DNA of 32,992 nucleotides from Macrocybe gigantea (lineage: Eukaryota; Basidiomycota; Agaricomycetes; Agaricales; Callistosporiaceae), in NCBI GenBank assembly GCA_011319805.1, contig SJRY01000035.1, positions 1 to 32,992 of the forward strand, in the 5' to 3' direction. The notes beneath the pieces were generated by a model that saw only the letters and a program-made list of their open reading frames with translations, ran no database searches and was not told the DNA's origin. The translations under genes and the position numbers were made by a program. Shown one piece after another: positions 20,984-31,119 of the stretch (the stretch's first letter is position 1; every line of letters starts with the position of its first letter).

Positions 20984-22938
20984 TCATGACGGTGGTACCC
21001 GGATCGTCACGTTTTCGACCACGTATTCTGAATCGGCGTAACCTAAGATCTGCGGCAGGTAGGAACTGAGAAAAAGGAGCAAGAAAAAAGAAAAAAAAAA
21101 GATCAACATGATGATCTTCATGGGAAGCCACGACTCGACGAACCTGTTCAAACCCTTGACACGTGAAATCTGTGCAGAGTTGTAGTTCGCCAGACCCCGC
21201 CCAACCTCCACCACATCAGATTCATCAATCTCTTCCTTCTCCATCACGGCCGAGTCCTCTTCCGACAGCGCTGTTTTAGCCTCGGGAAGCGCCGTCGACG
21301 ACCCAGATCGAGTCAATGGCTCCAGGGACGTCACCGACGAGGACAACGACGACGCCGCCATGATCGTCGGCGTCGTCGGCCGCGTACTCTCCAAGCCACT
21401 CGTATACGTCGTCTCCGCTGCGCGGACGGTCGCCTCCTTGTCCTCTTGCGGCGCACCGGCAGTCGCACCAGCTTTCACACCTTCGTCGGCGGGACGCCGG
21501 ACGACAATCCGGACCGCTTGACCGGACGCAAAGGCGCCAATCACACCTAGCACGCCGGCCGCAAGAAGCCGACCTCCGGACTCGCGCCGCGACAGGACGT
21601 GGTATGCCCCGGTGTCGATCACGACGCTGCCCGAGGGGTAAAGCGTATGCGACGTCCATGACTTGAGGTCCCGCAGCGGGACGAGCGACGGCGTGAACAC
21701 GGTGTGCGGTGGCCGGGCGCTGACGCTGGTGGAAATGGGAGAGGGGCTGCGGCTCGGCTCGGTGCTTTCCGCTTTGCCTGTGGGGCCGGGACTCGTGCGT
21801 CCCGAGAGAGGTTCGCGCGGTGTGACTGGCATGGATTTAGATGACGTGCGACGATGGTGGTATTGGATGATATTGAGGATATTGTCTGGGTGTTTGCTCG
21901 AACAGATGATGGTCGTCACTCCCGCGGCCGTCGCAACCTCGGCTGCTATCAGTTTCGTCTCCATCCCTCCTGTTCCGAGACTCGACCCGAGAGTCGTTGT
22001 GCTAACTGAGTAAATGTAAATGATTCTATCTCGAGGCGATCAAAGTCTGCAAATCACCTTCTTTGCGAATGGCGGATATAGAATCGACGACATCAATCCG
22101 TCGTGCTTTTGGGTCTTTTCGAGGGTTCGAAGTATACAAACCATCGACATCGGTAAGCAAGAAGAGGTAATCGGCATGAATCATGGAGGAAGTTATTGCA
22201 GATAGCGTGTCATTGTCACCGAATTTGATTTCCTGTAAAGCAGAGGAGATGACGCTACCAAATGCACCAGAGCCTGGCAAACTTACGCTGACGGACACCG
22301 TGTCATTTTCGTTCACGATCGGGACGACTCCAAGCGAAAGGAGTTCTTTAAGCGTATTGACAGCATTCAAATAGCGAGTGCGCTTGAACGTGGACGTCAA
22401 AACCAGAGCAAGAGAAAGGGTACAACCGCGTCTAGCACACGTACATCCGAAATATCCCCACGCGTGAGCAGCACCTGCGCGATCGGTTGCTCGACTTGTC
22501 CAAAGAGATTATCGTACAAAGCGATCAACCGACCTTGTCCGATAGCAGCGAGAGCCTGCAGCGCGCGTTCGGAGTTATGAGTCAGACCCCCTGCATCCTG
22601 CGCGACGGAAACGAAAACGAGAACAACGCGCACCTGCTTGCCTTGCAAGCTCTTCGGCTTGCTCGCCATATTCATGCGCTTCAGCCCGACGCCGATCGCG
22701 CCAGAGCTGACGAGGACGACTTTGTGTCCCTGCGATCGGAGGTGCACGACTGTTTCGACGACGGAGGAGAGCGTTGAGAGCAGCGGCTGGTGCGTCGTTT
22801 CATGGACGATGGAGGATGTGCCTTTGTGCGCGTAGAAAAGGACGTTGAGGTCAGTCGGATGGGCGTGAAAGAAGGAAACGAAAGCGGACCGAGTTTGATC
22901 ACGATAGTGCACGGCGTGCCGTGACGACCTCGAGCCAT
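20984..22938 (-). CDS. PRO1: Glutamate 5-kinase with C-terminal PUA domain
   Basis: This enzyme phosphorylates L-glutamate in the first step of proline synthesis. Seven exons (22890-22938, 22634-22821, 22445-22555, 22287-22382, 22058-22232, 21144-22005, 20984-21065) join in frame to about 520 residues, longer than the yeast enzyme (428). The amino-acid kinase domain shows [86 protein letters not shown] and [16 protein letters not shown]. The PUA part begins around [16 protein letters not shown] and ends [19 protein letters not shown]. The extra length comes from two low-complexity inserts, Ser/Pro/Thr-rich (roughly residues 257-300) and Thr/Ser/Glu-rich (roughly 375-440, inside the PUA region). 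No frame defects were found. It lies 275 bases upstream of PRS on the same strand. Confidence 0.95.
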
Positions 22939-23722
22939 GACTCGATTCTGAGCTATGCTTGCCCTTTCAGCAACTGTCTCTCTGCTACGCTCTCTCGATG
23001 CGAAACCTGCTTCAAACTTACCTATCAGAGACAGCGATGAACCAGTCTGAGGTTCAGTCGAGAGTGAGGTCGAAAACGGATTCCAGATTTACACATGTTG
23101 GTCAATGGCCGCGGTCAAGGTGCATCCGGACTGACTCATTCCCTTGGACCGCATCGCCTGAGGATTCCCTGACTGCCCCAAATACGAATTTCTCTTTTGT
23201 CAAAGCGGCGCGTCCTGATCACCACTTGCACATCCTCAACCCAAAAGGCCCAATCGTGTTCCTTCGGTCTCCTGGCGCCAATGCAACTTAACACCGCGGC
23301 CTCGATTCCTCTGGACAACGGACGTCCATGCCTTATGGAATCTGACCTCCGACTAGTCGATGTTGCAGACAAGTTCAAGCGCCGGTATCCTAAGTAGAAT
23401 AAGGTCTTCCTCGAGACGTCGTCCAGTCCAAACAGACATCAAGTCACTAGGATGCACCAGCTCAACATCCTCAAGAAGTATCAATTAGATCACTTTCCTG
23501 GGAACCTGTTGCTTTGCGTCATTCTTGCATCTCTTCGTCCCGGGCTATGTTTCCGTGGACGACATGGATACTGGAGGGAGGGCAGCTTTGACAATCGTCA
23601 AGAAGCAAGAGATGTGGCAATCTGCTATGGCTGGTTTCTAACACATACTTTGACGATGCAACTGCAACTGGCATTTAAAGATGGTTAGAATCCGATGTCG
23701 GTATTTTCTTTTTTGAATTTAT
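22939..23722. other. Unassigned region, possible gene remnant
   Basis: Several plus-strand frames show weak coding character, for example SLDNGRPCLMESDLRLVDVA near 23310 and FVPGYVSVDDMDTGGRAALT near 23540-23600, with stops and frame changes between them. They could belong to one decayed protein gene. No family was recognised. The left end must contain the PRO1 promoter. Confidence 0.3.
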
Positions 23723-24252
23723 CTAGAACGGGATCAAATCAACTAGAAGCCTTGAGTTAGAGGATTTCTGAGCTAGAATTGAAGGACTTTTAGGAGGACA
23801 AGACGACGAGCTGCCTCCGTGATGGATCGGGGGGCAACTGGGTGCAAAAAATTGTTTCCGTCGTTGCCGGGGCGGTGCCTGTTGGGACTCGGGGTCATTA
23901 CCTGTCGCGACACCATCATCCGACACATATGTGCTTTGGAGCCATTCTGTTCGAAGAATCTCCGTCCACAGGATGTTGCGACGTATGTGGGTGCGTGATC
24001 CCGTAAAGCTGAACTTGTATTTCTGAAATAGTTCATTCACGCAGACCTCAGGAACCGTGTCCTAGAAAGTGCGCAAGGACGTTGTGAGGTCGAAACCTCA
24101 CTAGCATACGTGGATAAGGCACCAACGGAGGCCGTAGCAATACCGCCAGCATATGTTTTCAAACAGTCGATCATTCGTTCTTGCACGGGAAGATCAGAAT
24201 AAAGGCTGATTGTCGCTTTTTCATCAGGATATTGACACTGCCTCGAAACCAT
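23723..24252 (-). CDS. Unidentified protein, gene model uncertain
   Basis: The minus strand opens with MVSRQCQYPDEKATISLYSD and LPVQERMIDCLKTYAGGIAT at 24252. The conceptual continuation reads VNELFQKYKFSFTGSRTHIR, then NILWTEILRTEWLQST, and a Pro/Ser-rich end with a stop at 23723. Joining the two parts needs an intron at 24062-24096 of only 35 nt; without it the frame ends at 24037. The product would be about 165 residues without signal peptide or membrane segment. No family was recognised. Confidence 0.35.
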
Positions 24253-24380
24253 GGATCTTCCCTATGTTCACGGGTACGTATATATGTTGCCACTGTTTCC
24301 GACAACCGTCGCCACCTCCAATCCGCATCCGTCCCAAGACAGGTCGACTTCGCAGCCCATAAGCAAGCAACTCACTTCAG

Positions 24381-25293
24381 AGTGCGTATCACCCGATTAC
24401 TGGTCTTCAGCCCTACCCTCATGATGATTTATTAGGAAGCAGCCTTCTCATAAACGTATCTGTTGTCCCTCCACATATGACGACAGCTGCATCGAATGAT
24501 GCGTCGTTCACTCCCTCCGGCCTGGAATCCCCTCCCCCACCCATCTTAACACATATCCCTCTTTTCACCGCTACTAATTCGCGCGTTCCGAGACCTTTCT
24601 CATGGGGTTGGATTGGACATCTACCATCAAGCGTCACTACAATGCCTCTTTCGATTAGTACTCCATTGACAACTACCTCGGTTCCCACCATATCGCTTCA
24701 ACCTGCTCCATCTGGTTCGGCCAAGTCAGCTCAATAGATGTAACTCACGCTCAATCAGAAGCTTCTATCGTAGCTTCTGGTATGCCATCTGCTTCTAGGC
24801 CTGAAAGTGGACTCAGCAAAGGCTCGCTGGTTGGAACGGTCGTTGGAAGTGTGGTTGGTGGCGTGGCATTTCTGTGCATATTGTTCGTTTGGGGGATACG
24901 TCGTTTAAGGCGCAAAAGGTCGCCAAAATTGGAGTTGGGAGGCATTGAGCCTCTGGTCATGGCTGACAATCAGGGTGAGTACAACGACGTGGCGCGTACC
25001 TACATTCATGCACGTTCAGACTTGCGATGGCAGGGCCACTGGGACGGGGTTTGTCCGAAAAAGCGCAAGCACAGACGCGGCGAGATCAGTCGCAATCCGA
25101 CCTCGCGTCTAGCGATCCTAATAGGCCGTTGGTAAATAATACGGATACGAATTTGTCCGAAGCACGACTCAGAGATCAGGTGGAATCGTTGAGCCAGAGG
25201 ATTCTTCAGCTGGAAACTCAGCAGAGGGAGACTGGAGCACTTGATCATGACATGCAGGGTAATGAGTTGCCTCCGGAATATAGAGAACACTAG
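24381..25293 (+). CDS. Ser/Thr-rich single-pass membrane protein with C-terminal PPxY, copy 3 (5' end unresolved)
   Basis: From a likely acceptor at 24380 the frame stays open through TGLQPYPHDDLLGSSLLINV and a Thr/Ser/Pro-rich stalk to 24714. A 44-nt intron (24715-24758) joins to EASIVASGMPSASRPESGL, and the helix GTVVGSVVGGVAFLCILFVW is followed by basic GIRRLRRKRSPK. A second intron (24975-25033) leads to a polar tail with a short coiled-coil-like RLRDQVESLSQRILQLETQQ and the end NELPPEYREH. Unlike copies 1 and 2 it has no internal stop or forced frame change in the part seen. The start codon and signal peptide were not found; the upstream sequence overlaps the minus-strand gene model at 23723-24252. 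PPxY could recruit a WW-domain ubiquitin ligase for turnover from the membrane; this is inference. Confidence 0.6.
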
Positions 25294-26250
25294 TCTGGCA
25301 TCTATATCCGCATGCTGTCCTTTTCCCGGTGCAAACCGTATCACTGTAGGCTTTGTATTAAAGGAAAAAAGAAAGAAGAATTTTTACCCATTTCACACTC
25401 GACATTGCTGTGCACGCGTTGGATGACGTAGAATGGAACAGCACGGAAGAACCATCCGCATCTATGTGTGTGAAAATCATAGAAAACGTCTGTCTCGTGT
25501 TACTTCGATGTATCGGTTGGCCGTGAGAAAAGTGTCCAATCGACTCTTCCTCGATCGAATCAAGCCACGTCATACAGCGGAGGATACGAAGAACGAATGA
25601 GGGATGCCCGCCTCGAATGACATAGCCTGCTTTATTGCTTGGCGCTTTACTGGCTTCTTGGCGATCTGCTACTGCTGAAATCCAGCCTAGGCTTCAGACC
25701 ATCGTTTCTTTATCCTTGCTTTATCCATGTCTCCCACCATCGTCATACTGTATCGGAGATGAGAAGACTCGAACATCTGCGCGACAGGTTCATGCACACA
25801 GATCCTTTTCTTCTTTTCTTTTCTTTTGTTTTTTTGGAATGGGGTCATGACACTATGGAGATGCTTACGCCGTTGTACGATTGACTTCAAGCAGAGCTGC
25901 GGTCCCCTATCCATATGGCTCACAAAGACGGCCAAGCCTTCCTTGTGCTGCGTACGCGTCAGGGTTTTGCAAAATGATGCACGCGCTCATTCTGCCAGTC
26001 CTCGTCGGCTTCTGCAGCATCATTCTGGTATCTTGCCAAAACCGATATGGAGTCAGGAAATCGTGGCTATTCACCAGAAAGCGCCCGTCAATTGTCCAAC
26101 GAATTCCTGTCGTCGAAACCTAGTTTCTTGCTCTCGTCCGAGTCGGCCTGATCACCACATGTTTAGGGGCCGCCTACTCTAAACTTGCATCTCTTTGGCT
26201 TGATGATGTCATCATCTGGCACGAAAAGGAGAACCGTTTCTCGAAACGAG
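25294..26250. other. Intergenic, upstream of the GH12 gene
   Basis: About 950 bases with short open frames only. None shows a recognisable product. It includes the promoter region of the GH12 gene, whose TATA box starts at 26251. Confidence 0.4.
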
Positions 26251-26257
26251 TATAAAT
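26251..26257 (+). promoter_or_regulatory. TATA box of the GH12 gene
   Basis: TATAAAT lies 44 bases before the ATG at 26301, a suitable place for a short 5' leader. The cerato-platanin gene has a comparable box at a similar distance. Confidence 0.6.
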
Positions 26258-26300
26258 GGGTGGCTGCACCCCATTTCTCGTTCCAACGACTTCTTCCATC

Positions 26301-27571
26301 ATGACCACTATCGCTGCTCTGTTGACACTTTTGCTGCCTCTGTTACCCGGCGATCAGATGTGCATGGCGCCTCCTCCACACCAAATTCGTACTGCTTTAG
26401 AGAGGCGAGGCAACATTTTGAGCGGTCAGACTTCATCGGAGCCCCAGGTTTGCCCCAATCCATTCTTTACTTGTCTCTGCTGACCACGTTTTAAATGTCC
26501 AGGCGAACGGGTGAGCGTGCTCACTGGCTTGACGAGAGTTGTGCACGCGTGCCTGACGCGCTCTCTCTCAGACGTTACCTTTTAGAAAACAATCTTTGGG
26601 CTCAGAACACGGCAACGAGTGGAAACCAGACCACTCAAGCGACAGCCAATGACGGCAACTCCGTCTCTTGGTACACCAACTACACGTGGGTAGGTGGTAA
26701 GTACTCCCCCCTCGGACGGAAGATTTGCTCCGCTCACCTGCGTGTAAGGGACCAACGTCAAAAGCTGTAAGAAATTGTTTCCCATCAGCGAGGCGGACTA
26801 ACTCTGCCCTTTTCAGACGCCAATCTCGACCTCAAGCAGGGTATAAATAAAAATTTATCCTCAATCGTTTCGATACCCGTATCCTGGTCATGGTCATACG
26901 CCTCCGCCTCGTCAGACTTGATGGCCAACACTGCGTTCGATTTATGGCTGTCGGGAAGGAACGGCTCAAGTGGCGCGTCTTCCAGCACATCCTACGAAGT
27001 GTGAGTGCTATATCATTGAAACACGAACCGCTTTTGACTGGCGCTGACTTGACAGAATGGTTTGGCTTGGCGCGAGAGGAGGGTGCGTTTGCATTGCGTA
27101 TCTTACGGTACGCGGAACCTTCTCACAACAGGAATTCAGTGCCGACCGGTCGGCGCGCTGATGTCTTCTACCGTGAGGCAAGTCGTCTGCTCATTCGTCA
27201 TGGCAATGTGAAGCTGAGCAGTTTTCCAGCATTAACGGAATGACGTGGAAGTTGTACAAAGGAACAGTCAAAACTTGGACAATATACACCTTTCAATCTC
27301 CCTCCGACATTCAAAATTACAATTCCGACTTGAAGCCGTTTTTCAGTGCGCGCGCTCATATTTCTCATTACAATCTGGCTAAGACACTATTTTCAGATTA
27401 CTTGAGTGGAAAGTACGCCGTTCCTGTAGCGCACTTTCTTGTGCAGGTCCAGGGTGGCACGGAAGCCTACGCTGGTATGTAAATTTGCCATTCGCACTGC
27501 CTAGGCTGATGTGATTGCTTTTAGGGAGTGCCAAGTTTGTGACGTCATCGCAGACGATGACCGTCAATTAA
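26301..27571 (+). CDS. Secreted GH12 endo-beta-1,4-glucanase / xyloglucanase
   Basis: GH12 enzymes cut beta-1,4-glucans such as amorphous cellulose or xyloglucan outside the cell. The start MTTIAALLTLLLPLLPG is a signal peptide. Mature segments are YLLENNLWAQNTATSGNQTT, VSWYTNYTWVGG, VSIPVSWSWSYASASSDLMA, NTAFDLWLSG, STSYEVMVWLGARGG (nucleophile Glu about residue 160), INGMTWKLYKGTVKTWTIYT and QVQGGTEAYAGSAKF (acid/base Glu about 241). Ten exons are needed: 26301-26447, 26503-26510 (8 nt), 26572-26696, 26749-26766, 26817-27000, 27056-27082, 27132-27162, 27230-27345, 27397-27474, 27525-27571. The phase of the small exon near 27132-27162 does not fit by one base, so either its end is misplaced or one base is wrong. 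About 260 residues is a normal length. The gene is convergent with the cerato-platanin gene. Confidence 0.88.
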
Positions 27572-27834
27572 GGGATATTCACTATGAAGTACTTGTAATC
27601 GTTCTTTCTGTTTATAAGCGTGTTCAAAGTATACCCTAATTAAGTGTAACGGCATGGCAACGTTTAATTTCTTCGGATATCAAAAGCCAGTGTTCAAGTA
27701 AACATAGTAAGGAAGGACCAAGCGAAAATGTCCAAAATAACATTTAACAAGATTATCTCCAGCGCCAAAAATAGGTCCCAAGTCCAGCTGTTCTCATCCT
27801 TGTCCACCAATCACGACATACTTTCTTTCTCCGC
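27572..27834. other. Spacer between convergent secreted-protein genes
   Basis: 263 bases holding the 3' ends of the GH12 gene and the cerato-platanin gene. Nothing else was seen. Confidence 0.4.
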
Positions 27835-28275
27835 CTACTTGAAACCACATTTGGAAGGTTGAACAACTGCAACATCGACATTTATCACGCCCACAGCCTC
27901 CGCCCTTCCAGCACCAACCAGCCTTTCCATCGCCGCCTTCGCAACGTTGAAGCCGCCCTTGGCAACATCCACGCCGATGATATCCACGCTCGTCTTCTTG
28001 CCCGTCTTGGGCTCCGTGTAGGTCAGCTCGTAGCACGTGCCGCACGCCGGAGAGTTCCACTGCGTGATATCGGGCGCGCCGCCGATGAGCGGGAAAGAGG
28101 GCAGCGACGAAAAGGTCGTGTAGCCGCGCGTGACGAGGCCGTGGTCCCCGTCTGAGCACGCCGTGCTGGAAAGAGAGGCCGAGGGGTTGTCATACGTCTG
28201 GTCGTACGACACGCGCACGCCGTAGGCGAGCGGGAGGAGCGCGGACGCGAGCGCGACAAACGGGGAATATTTCAT
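27835..28275 (-). CDS. Cerato-platanin family secreted protein
   Basis: Cerato-platanins are small secreted fungal proteins that bind chitin oligomers, act at the cell wall and are perceived by plants as elicitors. This uninterrupted frame encodes 146 residues. Residues 1-19 (MKYSPFVALASALLPLAYG) are a signal peptide. The mature protein starts VRVSYDQTYDNPSASLSS, followed by TACSDGDHGLVTRGY, ACGTCYEL, IIGVDVAKGGFNVAKAAMER and the end VVQPSKCGFK. The four cysteines (40, 78, 81, 143) expected for two disulfides are present, and the length is typical. No intron is needed, unlike nearly every other gene here. GC content is higher than in the flanks, with many G/C third positions, which fits strong expression. 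Its TATA box is at 28317-28323. Confidence 0.95.
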   Translation of the reverse strand: MKYSPFVALASALLPLAYGVRVSYDQTYDNPSASLSSTACSDGDHGLVTRGYTTFSSLPSFPLIGGAPDITQWNSPACGTCYELTYTEPKTGKKTSVDIIGVDVAKGGFNVAKAAMERLVGAGRAEAVGVINVDVAVVQPSKCGFK

Positions 28276-29163
28276 GGCGAGGAAAAGCAGAGCGCGTATT
28301 TCGCGGGCGTGTGGGGTTATAAAGTATTGGATAGAGGCTTTTTGCGCTGAGGGCTGATTAGCGCGTGAGCCTGGCTTTTTGTGGATGGTGAATAGGAGGT
28401 GCTCTCTGCGTCGGGCTCGCGTTTAGCCAAAAAGGGGGTTTTGTCCGGCTCTATACTCCAAGGCTCGGGGCTCTACACAGGCGTGCTTATATATATGCCG
28501 CAAGCGCCTGCGCTCCAACAGGGATCTAAGTTTGGAACGTTCTTGAGCAACAGACGGCGTTCTTCAGCGAAATACCCGCACTCGTTACTCCGCGAGAAAA
28601 ACGCAGACTTCGATTTCGTTGCGTAAAAGTCACGAAGCGCGCATGTTCATGTTAACGTTCAAAGACTTGCTCACACAGTTACGTACGCCAGCTTGACCAA
28701 TGGGCGGAGATGAGGTGTCTGGACGGAATTTAATGGCCGCTGGTTCCGTAAAGGCATATGACGCGTTCACGAGATGCCGCGTAGGATGCGTGAAAGTGAC
28801 AAGTAAGGCGCGTCAATTACGCATCGCATTCCGCTCTTTCTGCTACTCATGACGGCAGAACGAAGAGCTGGCACCTGGTCGCGACGAGAGAAGGCTTCAT
28901 GATCCGAACCAAAATACCCAAAAATCATTGCAGGCCTCTGATTAGGCTAGCAGCGCTCAAGAACGGGGACAAAGCCCCAAGCGTGGGTGACGAGGCGTTA
29001 GCCGGCCATCAAGGAAGTTAGAAGCAATCTGATTCCTCGCTCCAACGTTCGCAGTCACGTCGAGCATGGAAATGAGGGCAACGAAAACACGGCATCAGAA
29101 GAGCGAAGACGGCCATTGAGTCCAAGGCGGGGAAACGAATTGCAGAGAAGGTCATTTTGTCCC
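28276..29163. other. Intergenic region upstream of cerato-platanin
   Basis: About 890 bases. The first part holds the cerato-platanin promoter, the right end the 3' region of TRM2. Open frames here look spurious. No repeat or RNA gene was recognised. Confidence 0.4.
28317..28323 (-). promoter_or_regulatory. TATA box of the cerato-platanin gene
   Basis: On the minus strand TTTATAA lies about 42 bases before the start codon at 28275, consistent with a TATA-driven, highly expressed secreted protein. Confidence 0.55.
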
Positions 29164-31119
29164 TCATCGCATTCGAAGGACAGCAACGGATTCTACATGC
29201 GCCGTTTGTGGGAACAAGTCAAACCCTCTCACGCTCTCCAGCACATAACCCTTCTTCTGTTCCTTTCCTTCCTGGCGTTCCAGCCCTAACTCAGGTCTTG
29301 CACCCCCAAGCTCTAAAATCATGCCCACATCCCGCGCCTGAGTGTGCACGTTGCAACTCACATACACGACCGTGCCGGCGCCAAACTGGACAAGCTGCTT
29401 CACAAACTCCTCACTGCAGCCCTTGCGTGGCGGGTCGATGATGACGACGGTTTGCTCTCGGGGGAATGCCTCTACGCGCTTAAAGATGTCCGACGCGTCG
29501 CCAGAGTAAAACTGCAGCTTGGACTCCGGGATGTGGTTGAGCACGTGCGCATTGTGCTTGGCAGCTTTAATGGATTCAGTGGAGAGCTCTATGCCGGCGG
29601 AGGTGGTGAAGTGCGGCGAGAGGGTGATGGAGAAGAGGCCAGCCCCGCAGTACGCATCGACGAGGTGCGTTGGCGTCAGCGGTGATGGCGACGTGTCGGA
29701 GTAAAGGGTTGATGGAGAGAAGATGGCGTCACGAACGTAGGAGGAGAGCGGGACAAGGACGGAATTGTTGTTTTGGAAGAAAGAGCCGGCGACATATTGG
29801 AAAGTAAAGTCTCCAACCTGCTCGCGGACAGAGGCATTGGGGTCAGTGACACAGACATGCGGCTTGTCACCGGTGCCATCGGCATCGGCGTCATGCAGCG
29901 GAGGGAGTCGCGGAAGAGCAGCGTGACGCCTTTTTTGTACTTCATGATATTCCTTTTGGCGGAGGTTAACAAATAGGTAACGATGACGTAGTGCGATGGT
30001 GCTTACTTGATCACGTTTTCTCGGACCGCAGGTAGGGCCTGGTTGATGACTGGGCTCGCGATGGGACACTCCTGCACGGATGAGGTCAGCGGGATGTCCT
30101 AATGGGCAAAGCGGCAGCGAAGGTCACCTCAATGTCCATGGTTTTGGACATGCCTATCCGATGAAACCCGATGCTGAGCCAGTCAGGCTTCGTAGTGGGT
30201 GTAAACTCGGCTGACGATGGATTCTTCTGCAGGTGGCGGGGTGGCGCGTCAAAATGCGGCGAAATTTTGGTGCGATAGCCGTACTGCAGGGCGAACCGCT
30301 TGTGGGGAGAATGGTGGGTAGTGCATTGGGGTCGAGGTCTGTCTGGCGTTAGAAGGGGGTCAATGGAAGAGAAGGACGCGTACTGGAGAAATTTTGATAG
30401 GCCTTGACGATAACGTCTCGCTTTAATTCAAGCTGCTTTTCGTATGAGAGCATCTGCAAAGCGCGTCGATCGCAATCATAGACTGGCGGGAGTTTTGTGG
30501 GCTTGCCTGGTATTGACAGCCTGCGCAGGTACCAAAGTACTTGCACCGTATTCGGCTCGGATCGCGCAGCTCCGTATTGGAAGTGATGACCTCCAGCAGA
30601 TCAGCAAGCGAATGCATGCGTCCGCTTCTGTACACGCGCACGCGGATCTTTTCTCCCGGAAGCGCAAGCGGGACCACGACAGCCCAGGGGCGTTCTACGT
30701 CTGGCGATAAAGCGATGCCCTCTCCTATCAAGCGTCTTTTGTAAGTTAACCGAAAAACGGCAATAACGAATCCACGCACCTGTCGAGCTCAGCCTATCGA
30801 CAATGACTTCCACTTCCTGCTTGAACTCGAATGGCGAGTTAAACTCGGTGCCCGCTTCAACGTGCTGGTCCACGACGGCTCTACCGAGCATGGCAACGAT
30901 GTCTCGCCAAAGTACGTCTTCAGGAGAGCAGGGCTCCGGCGGCTGCTGTGCGCGGTGCTTGGGCTTACCCTTGATGTGCTTTTTGCGCCTCGATGGCCCC
31001 GCTGACGCGGGTGTAGGTGATGGTGCGGTAGTTGCGGTTGGTGATGCGTCGAGCTTGCGTTTCAGCATGAGGCTGGCTGGCGGCATCGCTGGAGCCTCCG
31101 CTGTTGTTACGGATGCCAT
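29164..31119 (-). CDS. TRM2: tRNA (uracil-5-)-methyltransferase, TRM2 family, two frame breaks
   Basis: The enzyme makes 5-methyluridine at position 54 of tRNA using S-adenosylmethionine. Exons are 30780-31119, 30507-30735, 30384-30453, 30128-30338, 30007-30071 and 29164-29952. The N-terminal RNA-binding part has EGIALSPDVERPWAVVVPLA and the iron-sulfur type CKYFGTCAGCQYQMLSYEKQ. The methyltransferase shows QVGDFTFQYVAGSFFQNNNS, the SAM motif LVDAYCGAGLFSITLS, VVIIDPPRKGCSEEF and the catalytic-Cys VVYVSCNVHTQARDV. The intron 30454-30506 has a GC donor (CAG|GCAAGC). One base seems missing at about 30289-30291 (between TSGSP and LQYGYR) and at about 29901-29906 (between LLFRDSL and PLHDADADG). 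The first intron is either 40 nt with a weak donor or a canonical donor plus one missing base. Start 31119 is chosen; 31206 is an in-frame alternative. Confidence 0.88.

Noticed and set aside
24251..24290. MDLPYVHG, resembling the SMDLYA segment of PPxY copies 1 and 2
   Set aside because: The GDPxS part before it is absent and the following residues do not match. The likeness is too short to place the N-terminus of copy 3.
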